From NCBI RefSeq assembly GCF_009296175.1, contig NZ_VOSK01000007.1:1-64000 (forward strand): DNA of 64,000 nt. The letters are read 5' to 3'. The DNA is from Microvirga tunisiensis (lineage in GTDB: Bacteria; Pseudomonadota; Alphaproteobacteria; Rhizobiales; Beijerinckiaceae). Position numbers and translations under genes: made by a program. The first letter of the stretch is position 1. Every line of letters starts with the position of its first letter. Under the pieces are notes generated by a model, which saw nothing but the letters and a program-made list of their open reading frames with translations, was not told where the DNA came from and did not search any database. Below are positions 53,276 to 61,659 of the stretch, one piece after another.

Positions 53276-53417
53276 GGGGGATTCTCCTGAACGCAGGTGG
53301 ATCGCGGCTGCCGGAGCGGCTGTTTCGGTAGGGCTGTTAATCTCAAGAGCTATGTGGCGCGGCTGTGGGCCGAGGGTAGCCTGCAAAACGTGGCAGGGCC
53401 CTTCGCAACAAAGCGCT

Positions 53418-53825
53418 TTACCCGGCCGCCGCCTCAATCGCTTCCATGTCCTCGTCGGAGAGGCCGAAATGATGGCCGATCTCGTGGACCAGCACATGGG
53501 TCACGACGCCGCCTAGGGTCTCCTCGTGCTCGGCCCAATAGTCGAGGATCGGGCGGCGGTAGAGCCAGACCATGTTGGGGAACTGGCCCGTGTGCATCAT
53601 GCTGCCGCCCTGGGCGAGGCCGATGCCGCGAAAGAGGCCGAGCAGGTCGAAGGGGGTCTCACAGCCCATCTCCTGCATGGTCTCGTCATCGGGGAAATCC
53701 TCGACCCGGATCACCACACCCTCGCAGAGTCGACGGAATTCCTCCGGCAGGCGGGCATAGGCATCCTGCGCCAGAGCTTCGAGATCGTCGAGGGAGGGTG
53801 CCTGAAGATGGGCTGGAACGATCAT
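53418..53825 (-). CDS. Zincin-like metallopeptidase family protein (HExxH)
   Basis: The 135-residue protein ends in [20 protein letters not shown], a HExxH zinc motif followed by His and Asp. This is as in the small zincin family often annotated as metallopeptidase family protein (DUF1025-like). The target is unknown. ATG 53825 is preferred; a TTG at 53843 would overlap the upstream gene. It follows a small membrane-protein gene after 4 bases. Confidence 0.85.
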   Translation of the reverse strand: MIVPAHLQAPSLDDLEALAQDAYARLPEEFRRLCEGVVIRVEDFPDDETMQEMGCETPFDLLGLFRGIGLAQGGSMMHTGQFPNMVWLYRRPILDYWAEHEETLGGVVTHVLVHEIGHHFGLSDEDMEAIEAAAG

Positions 53826-53829
53826 GGGG

Positions 53830-54087
53830 TCAGAGAATTCCAAGTTGAACCATGAGCCACAGGCCCAAGATCACCACGCCGACGAGCGACAGGGCACGGC
53901 CGATGCGGCGCCCCCAGAGTTCGATCGGATCGGTACCACCATCCTTGGCCGAGCCGACGGCATCCTTGGCGCCGAAGTGATCGCCGGCCCGCCGGCCCAT
54001 GCGGGCGAGCGCCGATGAGCCGAGAGTCTCCGAATCCCTTTGGACTCGCTCCAGCGCCTCGCGGGCTTCCTGGTCCCGATCGCTCAT
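53830..54087 (-). CDS. Small hypothetical membrane-anchored protein
   Basis: The 85-residue product has a charged helical N-terminal part (RDQEAREALERVQRDSETLG) and one membrane helix at the C-terminus (LSLVGVVILGLWLMVQLGIL). It is translated 4 bases before the zincin gene, so the two probably work together or share regulation. No characterised family is recognised. Confidence 0.7.
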   Translation of the reverse strand: MSDRDQEAREALERVQRDSETLGSSALARMGRRAGDHFGAKDAVGSAKDGGTDPIELWGRRIGRALSLVGVVILGLWLMVQLGIL

Positions 54088-54211
54088 GAAACCCTCCTCA
54101 AAAACCTTTACCGTTGCTTTACCATGGCTATCGGATTGCTTCTTCGCAACGGAACGCCTCGCACGCTTGGCCGTTAACAGCCCCGAGTAGACAACTGATC
54201 AAGAGGCAACA

Positions 54212-54517
54212 ATGCGTAAAGTGTTTGGTATCCTGGCTGCGGCCGGGCTGGTGGTTTTCGGCACCGGTGCGGCGTCGGCTCAGGGCGTCGATGTGCGGAT
54301 CGGCCCGTCGGGCGTTCGCGTGGCACAGGAACGGCATCATGGGCCCTATTATCGCGATCGCGTGGTCGAGCGCCGCGTGGTGCGTCCGGCGCGAACCCGC
54401 ACCGTGTGCCGCACGGTGATGGAAGAGCGCGTCCGCCCGAGCGGCGTGGTCGTCCGCCGTCCGGTCGAGCGTTGCCGCCAAGTCGTGGCCGGCGGTCGCC
54501 GGGTCTATGTGGACTAA
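54212..54517 (+). CDS. Small exported Arg-rich hypothetical protein
   Basis: The 101-residue protein has a signal peptide (ending ASAQG). The mature part is very rich in Arg and Val, with repeated VVERRVVRPAR-like stretches and two cysteines (TVCRTVME, VERCRQVV). Similar basic exported proteins are common in Hyphomicrobiales, with unknown role. A strong terminator follows. Confidence 0.72.
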   Translation: MRKVFGILAAAGLVVFGTGAASAQGVDVRIGPSGVRVAQERHHGPYYRDRVVERRVVRPARTRTVCRTVMEERVRPSGVVVRRPVERCRQVVAGGRRVYVD

Positions 54518-54540
54518 GCTTTAGGCATTTCTCATGAAAA

Positions 54541-54573
54541 AAGCCGTGGCTCGGGTGAGCCACGGCTTTTTGT
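54541..54573. terminator. Bidirectional terminator between the exported protein gene and leuC
   Basis: AAGCCGTGGCTC (54541-54552) pairs with GAGCCACGGCTT (54557-54568), with A-runs before and T-runs after, so it can work for both convergent genes. Confidence 0.93.
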
Positions 54574-54590
54574 TTGTCTGAGGTTTCGGA

Positions 54591-55997
54591 TCAGCCGAAG
54601 GTGCGGATGTCCACGAACCGACCCGCGATGGCCGCAGCCGCCGCCATGGCCGGGGACACCAGATGGGTGCGGCCCTTGAAGCCCTGCCGGCCCTCGAAGT
54701 TGCGGTTCGACGTTGAGGCGCAGCGCTCGTGGGGCGCGAGGCGGTCGGCGTTCATGGCGAGGCACATGGAGCAGCCGGGCTCACGCCAGTCGAAGCCGGC
54801 GGCCTTGAAGATCCTGTCCAGACCTTCGGCCTCGGCCTGCATCTTCACGATGCCGGAGCCGGGCACGATCATGGCGTCGACGCTCTCGGCCACGCGCTTA
54901 CCCTCGACCACCTTCGCCACTTCGCGCAGGTCCTCGATGCGGCCGTTGGTGCAGGAGCCGATGAAGACACGGTCGAGGGCGATGTCGGTGATCTTCGTTC
55001 CCGGCGTGAGGCCCATGTACTCGAGCGCCCGCCACTTGGAGCGGCGCTTGTTCTCGTCGGGGATGTCGTCCGGGTTCGGCACCACGCCGGCAATCGAGAC
55101 CACATCCTCAGGCGATGTGCCCCAGGTGACGATGGGCGGGAGATTGGCGGCGTCGAGGCGGATTTCGGTGTCGAAGAAAGCGCCTTCATCCGTACGCAGG
55201 GAATCCCAGTAACGCACGGCCGCCTCCCAGGCCTCACCCTGCGGCGCCTTGGGGCGACCTTTCAGATAGGCATAGGTCTTCTCGTCGGGCGCCACCATGC
55301 CGGCGCGGGCACCGCCCTCGATCGACATGTTGCAGATCGTCATGCGGCCTTCCATCGACAGCGACCGGATGGCCTCGCCCGCATATTCGATCACATGGCC
55401 GGTGCCGCCCGCGGTGCCGATCTCACCGATGATGGCAAGGATGATGTCCTTGGCGGTGACGCCGGCGGGCAGCTGCCCGTCCACGGTCACGCGCATGTTC
55501 CTGGCCTTCTTCTGAATCAGCGTCTGGGTGGCGAGGACGTGTTCGACCTCCGAGGTGCCGATGCCATGAGCGAGCGAGCCGAAGGCGCCATGGGTCGAGG
55601 TGTGGCTATCGCCGCACACGATGGTCATGCCCGGCAGAGTGAAGCCCTGCTCCGGGCCCACCACGTGGACGATGCCCTGGCGGGTGTCGAGCTCGTTGTA
55701 GTACTCGACGCCGAAATCCTTGGCGTTCTGGGCGAGAGCGGCAACCTGGGTCGCGGCTTCGGGATCCTCGATGCCGTGCGAGCGGTCGGAGGTCGGCACG
55801 TTATGGTCGACCACCGCCAGCGTCTTGTGCGGCTGGCGCACCTGTCGTCCGGTCATGCGCAGGCCCTCGAAGGCCTGGGGGCTGGTCACCTCATGGACGA
55901 GGTGACGGTCGATGTAGAGAAGGCACGTCCCGTCATCCTGCTGATCGACGACGTGATCGTCCCAGATCTTGTCATAGAGGGTGCGGGGCTTGGCCAT
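54591..55997 (-). CDS. leuC: 3-isopropylmalate dehydratase large subunit
   Basis: The 468-residue protein has the aconitase-family motifs: [28 protein letters not shown], the 4Fe-4S cysteines in [12 protein letters not shown] and [11 protein letters not shown], and NRNFEGRQG. It pairs with LeuD. leuC lies downstream of rplS on the same strand, separated from it by a terminator; the promoter is probably in 55998-56168. Confidence 0.97.
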   Translation of the reverse strand: MAKPRTLYDKIWDDHVVDQQDDGTCLLYIDRHLVHEVTSPQAFEGLRMTGRQVRQPHKTLAVVDHNVPTSDRSHGIEDPEAATQVAALAQNAKDFGVEYYNELDTRQGIVHVVGPEQGFTLPGMTIVCGDSHTSTHGAFGSLAHGIGTSEVEHVLATQTLIQKKARNMRVTVDGQLPAGVTAKDIILAIIGEIGTAGGTGHVIEYAGEAIRSLSMEGRMTICNMSIEGGARAGMVAPDEKTYAYLKGRPKAPQGEAWEAAVRYWDSLRTDEGAFFDTEIRLDAANLPPIVTWGTSPEDVVSIAGVVPNPDDIPDENKRRSKWRALEYMGLTPGTKITDIALDRVFIGSCTNGRIEDLREVAKVVEGKRVAESVDAMIVPGSGIVKMQAEAEGLDRIFKAAGFDWREPGCSMCLAMNADRLAPHERCASTSNRNFEGRQGFKGRTHLVSPAMAAAAAIAGRFVDIRTFG

Positions 55998-56168
55998 GTG
56001 TCTCTTCCAACGGTCGTAAAAAGTGGTTTGGCGTGTTTAGCGGCCTATCGCCCGGACGGGAAGATGTCCTGAGCGCACACCGCCTTGAAACGATCGCATA
56101 GCAGACGCGGGTCATCGCGCAATTATATTTTTGTCGCGATGGCTTGCCGCCAAGCCTGCCTCGTCAGC

Positions 56169-56196
56169 AAAAAGGCGCGGTTTGAGCCGCGCCTTT
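56169..56196 (-). terminator. Rho-independent terminator after rplS
   Basis: On the reverse strand AAAGGCGCGG and CCGCGCCTTT pair (56196-56187 and 56180-56171) around CTCAAA and are followed by a T-run. It lies 26 bases beyond the rplS stop. Confidence 0.88.
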
Positions 56197-56221
56197 CGAA
56201 TTCTCTGATGGGACGAGAGCC

Positions 56222-56605
56222 TTACTCGGCCGCGGCCGGGGTCGCGGTCTTCTTCTCGGCGCGCTCGGCGATACGGGCCGACTTACCGCGACGATCGCGC
56301 AGGTAGTAGAGCTTGGCGCGGCGGACGGCGCCGCGGCGCACGACCTTGATGGACTCGACCAGCGGCGAGTAGAGCGGGAACACGCGCTCGACACCTTCGC
56401 CGTAGGAGATCTTGCGGACCGTGAAGCTCTCGTGGAGGCCGCCGCCGGAACGGGCGATGCAGACGCCTTCATAGGCCTGCACGCGGGTACGCTCGCCTTC
56501 CTTCACCTTCACGTTGACGATAACGGTATCGCCGGGCTGGAAGACGGGGATGGTCTTGGCGAGCCTGGCAATCTGCTCCTGCTCGAGCTGCTGAATGAGG
56601 TTCAT
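56222..56605 (-). CDS. rplS: 50S ribosomal protein L19
   Basis: The 127-residue protein has [43 protein letters not shown] and [23 protein letters not shown], all diagnostic of L19, which sits at the interface of the ribosomal subunits. Here rplS is separated from trmD by about 3 kb containing an HxlR pair and exported-protein genes. In many alphaproteobacteria they are closer. Confidence 0.97.
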   Translation of the reverse strand: MNLIQQLEQEQIARLAKTIPVFQPGDTVIVNVKVKEGERTRVQAYEGVCIARSGGGLHESFTVRKISYGEGVERVFPLYSPLVESIKVVRRGAVRRAKLYYLRDRRGKSARIAERAEKKTATPAAAE

Positions 56606-56825
56606 CGTCTATACTCCTGCCGTTGCGAGGCCCTGAGCGATCTCAAAACCCGCGGGATTTCGGCGTCCTGTTTTAAGTTGAGGCCGCGCCTATACAGGAG
56701 ATTTGGAGGATTGTCGAGCCTATGGGCCGGCTGTCATCCCGGATGGAAGTCGGGCGATCCGGACCTCGCGAGGCCCAGATAACATCCCCAGCCGACGACC
56801 GCCGGGGATGGCGCTCCTCTCACCC

Positions 56826-57491
56826 CTAAACGGCCGGTGCGACCTCGGCAAACAGGTAGCGCTCGAACCAGTTCGGAAACGCCCGTGCCAGCACCCTCGG
56901 CCCCTCCACCGTCAGTCCCATCCGCTGCACCTCGGCGAAGCTCACGTCTCCCCGCCACCAGGCGACCAGCGCAGGGAGACGGGTCCGAATGCAGAGCGGC
57001 TCCGGAAAGCCTGGGTTCTGCGTGCAGAGCGAAACCTCCGCCGCTTTCAGGAGCATGAAGCGCGGCTGGCGCTGCCCCTCGATCGCGAAGCGGATGACGA
57101 TCGGGTCCTTGGGCAGCTTGTCGGTGCGGACGCGCCGCTGCATGTCGACGAGCAGGGGTTCCAAATCGAGATCCTCATCCTCGGCGCGCCGCGGCAGCCA
57201 TCTTTGACCCCAGGTGCCGAGAGCGCCCACGATACCCATCAGCTCCCTGCCTGCCTCCGTCAGCGCATATTCCGGCCCATTCTCGCCGTCGATGCGCGTG
57301 ATGGCTCCGACATGCGCCAATTCCTGCAGACGCTCCGAGAGCATGGTGCGGGAGATGCGCGGGATGCCGCGGCGGATGTCGTTGAAGCGCCGGCTGCCGC
57401 ACAGAAGCTCGCGCGCGACGAGAAGGGTCCAGCGCCCGCCGATGGCCTCATGGGCGCGCGCCACGGAACAGAACTGACCGTAATCTGCCAT
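56826..57491 (-). CDS. HxlR-family transcriptional regulator with extra C-terminal domain
   Basis: Residues 1-95 form the HxlR winged helix: CSVARAHEAIGGRWTLLVARELL, RFNDIRRGIPRISRTMLSERLQEL and YALTEAGREL. The remaining 125 residues form a second domain without a clear name, like the SCP2-type domains found behind some HxlR repressors, perhaps ligand-binding. It is transcribed away from the cysteine-synthase-like gene, with a palindrome in the 102-base spacer. Confidence 0.88.
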   Translation of the reverse strand: MADYGQFCSVARAHEAIGGRWTLLVARELLCGSRRFNDIRRGIPRISRTMLSERLQELAHVGAITRIDGENGPEYALTEAGRELMGIVGALGTWGQRWLPRRAEDEDLDLEPLLVDMQRRVRTDKLPKDPIVIRFAIEGQRQPRFMLLKAAEVSLCTQNPGFPEPLCIRTRLPALVAWWRGDVSFAEVQRMGLTVEGPRVLARAFPNWFERYLFAEVAPAV

Positions 57492-57527
57492 GGGTTAAGC
57501 GCTAGCATGGCCTTGTACCCAACAGAA

Positions 57528-57542
57528 GTCCGGATTCCGGAC
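57528..57542. promoter_or_regulatory. Palindrome between the HxlR gene and the cysteine-synthase-like gene
   Basis: GTCCGG-ATT-CCGGAC has perfect 6-base arms and lies in the middle of the 102-base divergent spacer. Its position makes it a candidate operator for the HxlR-type regulator on both genes. Confidence 0.5.
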
Positions 57543-57593
57543 CTGACAGGCCGATCGCCGCAGCCTACAAGGCAGACGTTTTGGATAACGCCC

Positions 57594-58544
57594 ATGATCG
57601 ACCACCCCAGCACCATCCTCGACCGTATCGGCAACACGTCTCTCATCGCTCTGCGCAACATCCAGCCTGCCCATGGCGGCCGCGTCCTGCTGAAGCTTGA
57701 AAACGAGAATCCCACCGGCAGCATGAAGGATCGGATGGCGCTCGCCATGATCGAGGCTGCCGAAGCCGATGGGCGCCTCGAACCGGGCGGCTCGGTCGTC
57801 GAATATACCGGCGGCAGCACCGGCGTATCCCTGTCGCTCGTCTGTGCGGTGAAAGGATATCCGCTCGACATCGTGACCTCCGATGCCTTCGCACAGGAGA
57901 AGCGCGATCACATGGCGCTTTTGGGCGCGACGCTGCACATCGTGCCGAGCGACAGCGGGCGCATGACCGAGAAGCTGACGAAGGACATGATCGAGCAGGC
58001 CCGCATCATCGCCGAGGCGAAGGGCTCCTTCTGGACCGACCAGATGAAGAACCGGAATCAGATCGGCGCCTATCACAGGATGGTCGATGAAATCTGGCAG
58101 CAGACGAATGGTCGGATCGATGGCTTCGTGCAGAGCGTCGGAACGGCGGCGTCCTTGCGCGGAATCGCGGAAGGCCTGCGGTGGCACCATTCGCCCATCC
58201 AAATCATGGCCGTCGAGCCTGCGGAATCGCCTGTCCTGTCGGGCGGACCATCGGGCGCCCACAAGATCGACGGAATCGGCGCGGGCTATGTGGTGCCGCT
58301 CTGGCAGGCGAGCATCGCCGATAGGATCGAGCGGGTCACGACGGAAGAAGCCACGGCGATGGCGCTCCGGCTGGCCCGCGAGGAAGGCCTGTTCGCCGGC
58401 ACTTCGACGGGCGCCAATGTCGTCGCGGCCCTTCGTCTGGCCGAACGGCTGGGGCCCGATGCGATCGTCGTCACCGTCATGTGCGATACGGGGATGAAAT
58501 ATCTGAAGATGTTTGGGGCGAGGCTCGAAGCAAATCGCCTCTAG
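57594..58544 (+). CDS. Cysteine synthase family PLP-dependent enzyme
   Basis: The 316-residue fold-type II enzyme has the PLP Lys in NPTGSMKDRMA (Lys45) and the substrate loop YTGGSTGVSLSL. The latter replaces the PTSGNTG motif of CysK. Later come VQSVGTAASLRG and CDTGMKYL. It probably makes a cysteine-like or other beta-substituted amino acid from a serine derivative; the altered loop argues against plain O-acetylserine sulfhydrylase. The frame is open far upstream, but ATG 57594 matches the family start. It is divergent from the HxlR gene. Confidence 0.85.
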   Translation: MIDHPSTILDRIGNTSLIALRNIQPAHGGRVLLKLENENPTGSMKDRMALAMIEAAEADGRLEPGGSVVEYTGGSTGVSLSLVCAVKGYPLDIVTSDAFAQEKRDHMALLGATLHIVPSDSGRMTEKLTKDMIEQARIIAEAKGSFWTDQMKNRNQIGAYHRMVDEIWQQTNGRIDGFVQSVGTAASLRGIAEGLRWHHSPIQIMAVEPAESPVLSGGPSGAHKIDGIGAGYVVPLWQASIADRIERVTTEEATAMALRLAREEGLFAGTSTGANVVAALRLAERLGPDAIVVTVMCDTGMKYLKMFGARLEANRL

Positions 58545-58640
58545 AGTTGTTTCCAAGGACCTGGAAGCAACTCTCTTCTTTGCCGTGTCGCATTTATTGA
58601 CGGCGAACCGGATCCGCTCCGCCGAAAAATGCTCCAGGTG
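58541..58640. repeat. CTAGAG-type palindromic element after the cysteine-synthase-like gene
   Basis: AGAGTTGTTTCCA (58543-58555) pairs, with one mismatch, with 58562-58574, and T-rich CTTCTTT follows, so this hairpin may also terminate transcription. GCATTTATTGACGGCG and CGCCGAAAAATGC form a second imperfect palindrome. The latter shares GCATTTTTCGG with the element at 13216-13309. Confidence 0.65.
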
Positions 58641-58646
58641 TGACGA

Positions 58647-59045
58647 TCACACACGCTCCAGGAATTCGACGATGATTCCGTCCGGATCTTTGCAGAACGC
58701 CACCTTGCGGATCAGTTCGCTGTTCGCGGCCGTCCGGGGAAGAACGGTGAACTCCACGCCGGCGGAACGAAGCTTTTCATAAATCGCGTCGACGTCATCA
58801 ACCCGAAAGGTGATGTGGCGAATGCCGGCCTCGGTGACGGGAACCTCGCGCGCCGGCGTTTGGATCGATGCGGCCGGCTCGACGATTTCGAGCATGACGC
58901 CACCGATCTCGAGAAACGCGATGCGCCCGCCCTCGCCCGTACGCTTGACCAGCACCTCCTTCAGCCCCAACAGGCCGCAATAGAACGCGATGGTCTCGTC
59001 CAGATTGCTGCTGGTCATGCCCACATGCTCGAAACCCTGGACCAC
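58647..59045 (-). CDS. VOC family protein (glyoxalase/dioxygenase-like)
   Basis: The 132-residue protein has the vicinal-oxygen-chelate repeat pattern: FEHVGMTSSNLDETIAFYCGLLGL, GIRHITFRVDDVDAIYEKLRSAG and KDPDGIIVEFLE. His and Glu are in metal-ligand positions. Substrate unknown; lactoylglutathione-lyase-like enzymes and fosfomycin-type resistance proteins share the fold. The start is GTG 59045 with GGGAG 8 bases upstream, while the frame remains open to 59555. Confidence 0.85.
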   Translation of the reverse strand: MVQGFEHVGMTSSNLDETIAFYCGLLGLKEVLVKRTGEGGRIAFLEIGGVMLEIVEPAASIQTPAREVPVTEAGIRHITFRVDDVDAIYEKLRSAGVEFTVLPRTAANSELIRKVAFCKDPDGIIVEFLERV

Positions 59046-59179
59046 TAAGGCGTCTCCCTTGCATTGTTTGAAGGATCTTGGGCGTTTGAAGGATTTTGGG
59101 CAGAGCGGAGCACACATCAAGATCGGTGGAATGCGGCCGGCCTCGAACCGCCCGCACGCCGACCGGAGAGCACTTGGTC

Positions 59180-59524
59180 TTACTTGGTGGGTGGCGGAGC
59201 CATGGCGCCGATCTTGCTGGCCATGTCCATGCATTCGGCTTCCTTGCCCTGCTGATCGAGCTGTTTCGCCTGCTGGATCATTTGCATGGCCTGATTGTGG
59301 CCTTGGCTCTGCCCTGTGACGTTTGCACCTTGTCCCTGACCGGGGGTTGAGCCCTGCACTGCAGAACCTGTCGTCGCAGGCGCATCCAGCGCAGGTCCGG
59401 CGCCCTCCTGCCTTGCCGAGATGGATTTCTCCAGATCGGTAAGCCGTTGCGTGCATGGTCCCGCGAAGCCAGGGCTGACAAGAATGACGGCAAATGCCGT
59501 GCCAAGAATGATGCGACCGACCAT
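59180..59524 (-). CDS. Small exported hypothetical protein, Gln/Gly-rich
   Basis: The 114-residue product has a signal peptide (MVGRIILGTAFAVILVSPGFAG), then CTQRLTDLEKSI. A linker rich in Gly/Gln/Thr is followed by a helical segment AMQMIQQAKQLDQQGKEAEC. Two mature cysteines (near residues 24 and 98) could form a disulfide. No family is recognised. It is followed by the VOC gene on the same strand, with a 134-base gap. Confidence 0.68.
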   Translation of the reverse strand: MVGRIILGTAFAVILVSPGFAGPCTQRLTDLEKSISARQEGAGPALDAPATTGSAVQGSTPGQGQGANVTGQSQGHNQAMQMIQQAKQLDQQGKEAECMDMASKIGAMAPPPTK

Positions 59525-59632
59525 ATCGACCTCCTATGATCGAGGCCCCGTCCATTAAACCCTTGGCTGTGGTCGGCGTTCCGCGTGCGGGGCAGTGTCC
59601 ATTTTGCCCAAGGCCCGCCCTGTAGGGAGATC

Positions 59633-60316
59633 CTAACGCTCCAGCAGATCCGGTCGCCGCTCCCGCGTGATCCGCTCCGATTCGTTACGGCGCCAGCGCT
59701 CGATCACGGCGTGATTGCCGGAGAGCAGCACGTCCGGAATGGGCCGCCCCTCCCATTCGCGCGGCCTCGTGTAATGCGGGTATTCAAGGCGGTTTGACTC
59801 GAAACTCTCCTCGGTGCCGGAGGCCTCCTTGCCCATGACCCCGGGGAGCAGCCGCACGCTGGCATCGAGCACGATCATCGCCGCCATCTCGCCGCCGGAG
59901 AGCACGTAATCGCCGATGGAGACTTCCTCCAGGCCCCGCGCCTCGATCACGCGCTCGTCCACGCCCTCGAACCGGCCGCAGACAATGACCACGCCGGGAC
60001 CCGCCGCCAGTTCCCTCACACGGGATTGCGTCAGCGGCTTGCCACGCGGGCTCATCAAAAGCTTCGGGCGCGGATCGTCGGCCGGAACAGTGGCGTCGAT
60101 GGCGGAGGCCAGCACGTCGCAGCGGATCACCATGCCGGGTCCGCCGCCGGCGGGCGTATCGTCCACCGTGCGGTGACGGCCGAGGCCATGGTCGCGGATG
60201 TTCTTCGCCGTCAGGGACCACACGCCGCGCGCGAGCGCATCGCCCGACAGGGACATGCCGAGCGGCCCTGGGAACATGTCGGGATAAAGGGTGAGAACGG
60301 TGGCGGAAAAACTCAC
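59633..60316 (-). CDS. trmD: tRNA (guanine-N1-)-methyltransferase (m1G37)
   Basis: The 227-residue protein has the trefoil-knot SPOUT motifs: [37 protein letters not shown] and [14 protein letters not shown], plus [14 protein letters not shown]. It methylates G37 next to the anticodon and prevents frameshifting. Its ATG overlaps the rimM stop (ATGA), so the two are translationally coupled. Confidence 0.97.
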   Translation of the reverse strand: MSFSATVLTLYPDMFPGPLGMSLSGDALARGVWSLTAKNIRDHGLGRHRTVDDTPAGGGPGMVIRCDVLASAIDATVPADDPRPKLLMSPRGKPLTQSRVRELAAGPGVVIVCGRFEGVDERVIEARGLEEVSIGDYVLSGGEMAAMIVLDASVRLLPGVMGKEASGTEESFESNRLEYPHYTRPREWEGRPIPDVLLSGNHAVIERWRRNESERITRERRPDLLER

Positions 60317-61014
60317 GCCTCGTCCTCAGGTTCCGGCGCGGATTTCGCAGGCTCGAACAGATCGTCCGGCGGCACGGCCACAATGCGTTTGTCCGCGATA
60401 TCCACTGTCGGCACGAAGGCCTTGGTGAAAGGCAGGAACGCGGTCGGGCCTTTTTGCGCCGGTGCGATCTCCAAAAGGTCGCCACCGCCGTAATTGGGCA
60501 CGTCGACCACGGTGCCGATGATCTCGCCTGCTTCGTTCTGAACCGAGAGGCCGATCAGGTCCGCGAGCAGGAATTCGTCATCCTCATCGGGCGGAGAAAG
60601 CTTGTCGCGCTCCACATAGAGTTGAACGCGGTTGAGCGCCTCAGACGCTTCGCGCGTGGTGACGCCATCGACGATGGCGATGAGGAGATCCGGGGCGCCG
60701 CCGGGAGCGGGCCGCACGTTTTTGAGAGAAATGGATCGGCCGTCGGATGCGATCAGCGGCCTGTAATCGGCAATCGCCTGCGGATCGCCAGTATGGGATT
60801 TCAACCGCACCTCGCCTTTGAGGCCATGGGCGCGACCGAACTCACCGACGAGGACGAGATCGTCCCGGACGAGCGCAGATCTGCGCTCATCCCCCTTGTG
60901 GGGAGGTGGTGGTGTTGGCGTACCCTTAGGCAGGTTTGCGCCAACACCACCACCCCTGCCCTTCTCCAAAGAGAAGGAAGAAGTGGAGCGCTGGTTGAAG
61001 CGCTCCTTCTTCAT
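60313..61014 (-). CDS. rimM: Ribosome maturation factor RimM with an unusual N-terminal extension
   Basis: From about residue 48 on, the sequence is Rim[25 protein letters not shown], then a PRC-barrel part ([38 protein letters not shown]). It assists 16S rRNA processing in 30S assembly together with S19. The first 47 residues include [16 protein letters not shown], encoded by a perfect 16-base inverted repeat. The only ATG is at 61014, 5 bases after rpsP; a TTG at about residue 16 is the sole other plausible start. Total length of 233 residues is long for the family. Confidence 0.93.
   Translation of the reverse strand: MKKERFNQRSTSSFSLEKGRGGGVGANLPKGTPTPPPPHKGDERRSALVRDDLVLVGEFGRAHGLKGEVRLKSHTGDPQAIADYRPLIASDGRSISLKNVRPAPGGAPDLLIAIVDGVTTREASEALNRVQLYVERDKLSPPDEDDEFLLADLIGLSVQNEAGEIIGTVVDVPNYGGGDLLEIAPAQKGPTAFLPFTKAFVPTVDIADKRIVAVPPDDLFEPAKSAPEPEDEA
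60905..60954. repeat. Palindromic repeat within the coding sequence of the RimM N-terminus
   Basis: GGTGGTGGTGTTGGCG (60905-60920) is exactly complementary to 60939-60954, with an 18-base loop, and flanking GGGG/CCCC tracts extend the pairing loosely. It is read in frame as part of rimM. Confidence 0.9.
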
Positions 61015-61019
61015 GATGC

Positions 61020-61379
61020 TTACGCAGCCTCGCCTTCGCCGGCGGCAGCCGCGGCGGCCTTGGCGTCGGCGCGCTCCTGGGCCTTCTTGCCCGGGACGGC
61101 CTTGTTCGGGTTGTTGCGGGCCGGACGCTTCAGGAGGCCGGCGGCATCGAGGAAGCGCAGGACGCGGTCGGTCGGCTGGGCGCCCTTGGCGAGCCAGGCC
61201 TGGATCTTCTCGTTGTCGAGAACGACGCGGCCGGCATCGTCCTTCGGCTTCATCGGGTCGTAGGTACCGACCTTCTCGATGAAACGGCCATCGCGCGGGG
61301 AGCGCGAATCGGCAACGACGATGCGGTAGTAGGGACGCTTCTTCGCACCACCACGGGTGAGACGGATCTTCAGGGACAT
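61020..61379 (-). CDS. rpsP: 30S ribosomal protein S16
   Basis: The 119-residue protein starts [38 protein letters not shown], the S16 signature. An Ala/Glu-rich tail (about 30 residues) follows, as often seen in alphaproteobacteria. It stands between a small hypothetical gene and rimM in the order ffh-hypothetical-rpsP-rimM-trmD. Confidence 0.97.
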   Translation of the reverse strand: MSLKIRLTRGGAKKRPYYRIVVADSRSPRDGRFIEKVGTYDPMKPKDDAGRVVLDNEKIQAWLAKGAQPTDRVLRFLDAAGLLKRPARNNPNKAVPGKKAQERADAKAAAAAAGEGEAA

Positions 61380-61389
61380 TCTTTAGCTC

Positions 61390-61659
61390 CTAGTGTTTAG
61401 GCTTTTCACCAAATTCGCTGATCAGGCGTTCGATAGAGGACTCGTCCTCCAAGTCACCCGCGGTTCGGAACACTTCCACATCGGTCGTGCCGTCCTCGAG
61501 CAGATCGATCTCCCAGTATTCACCGGGAACACGTGCGAGAACGGTAATACCGTCCTCTCGGAAGAGGCGGATCTGATTCCAGATGCCCGCACCTTCCAGT
61601 CTCTGGGACAGCGTATGAGCGCGCTGAAGCAGCTCCGCCGCCGTCAAACCTTCGGTCAC
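61390..61659 (-). CDS. Small hypothetical protein in the ffh-rpsP operon
   Basis: The 89-residue acidic protein has no signal or membrane segment. It contains LTAAELLQRAHTLSQRLEG, a likely helix, and a beta-rich part (ITVLARVPGEYWEIDLLEDG) ending ESSIERLISEFGEKPKH. Its ATG overlaps the ffh stop (ATGA), and rpsP follows after 10 bases, so it is translated as part of the operon. I do not recognise a named family. Confidence 0.75.
   Translation of the reverse strand: MTEGLTAAELLQRAHTLSQRLEGAGIWNQIRLFREDGITVLARVPGEYWEIDLLEDGTTDVEVFRTAGDLEDESSIERLISEFGEKPKH

Noticed and set aside
53276-53497. A 74-residue upstream extension of the PoxB-like protein
   Set aside because: The extension overlaps the zincin gene, has an Arg/Cys-rich shadow composition, and family members begin near [11 protein letters not shown].
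45728-55997. A single leuC-leuD-leuB operon
   Set aside because: The three genes are separated by divergently transcribed genes, terminators and several unrelated genes, so they cannot be one transcript.
59046-59555. N-terminal extension of the VOC protein by 170 codons
   Set aside because: It overlaps the separate exported protein gene at 59180-59524 in another frame. GTG 59045 has its own ribosome-binding site.
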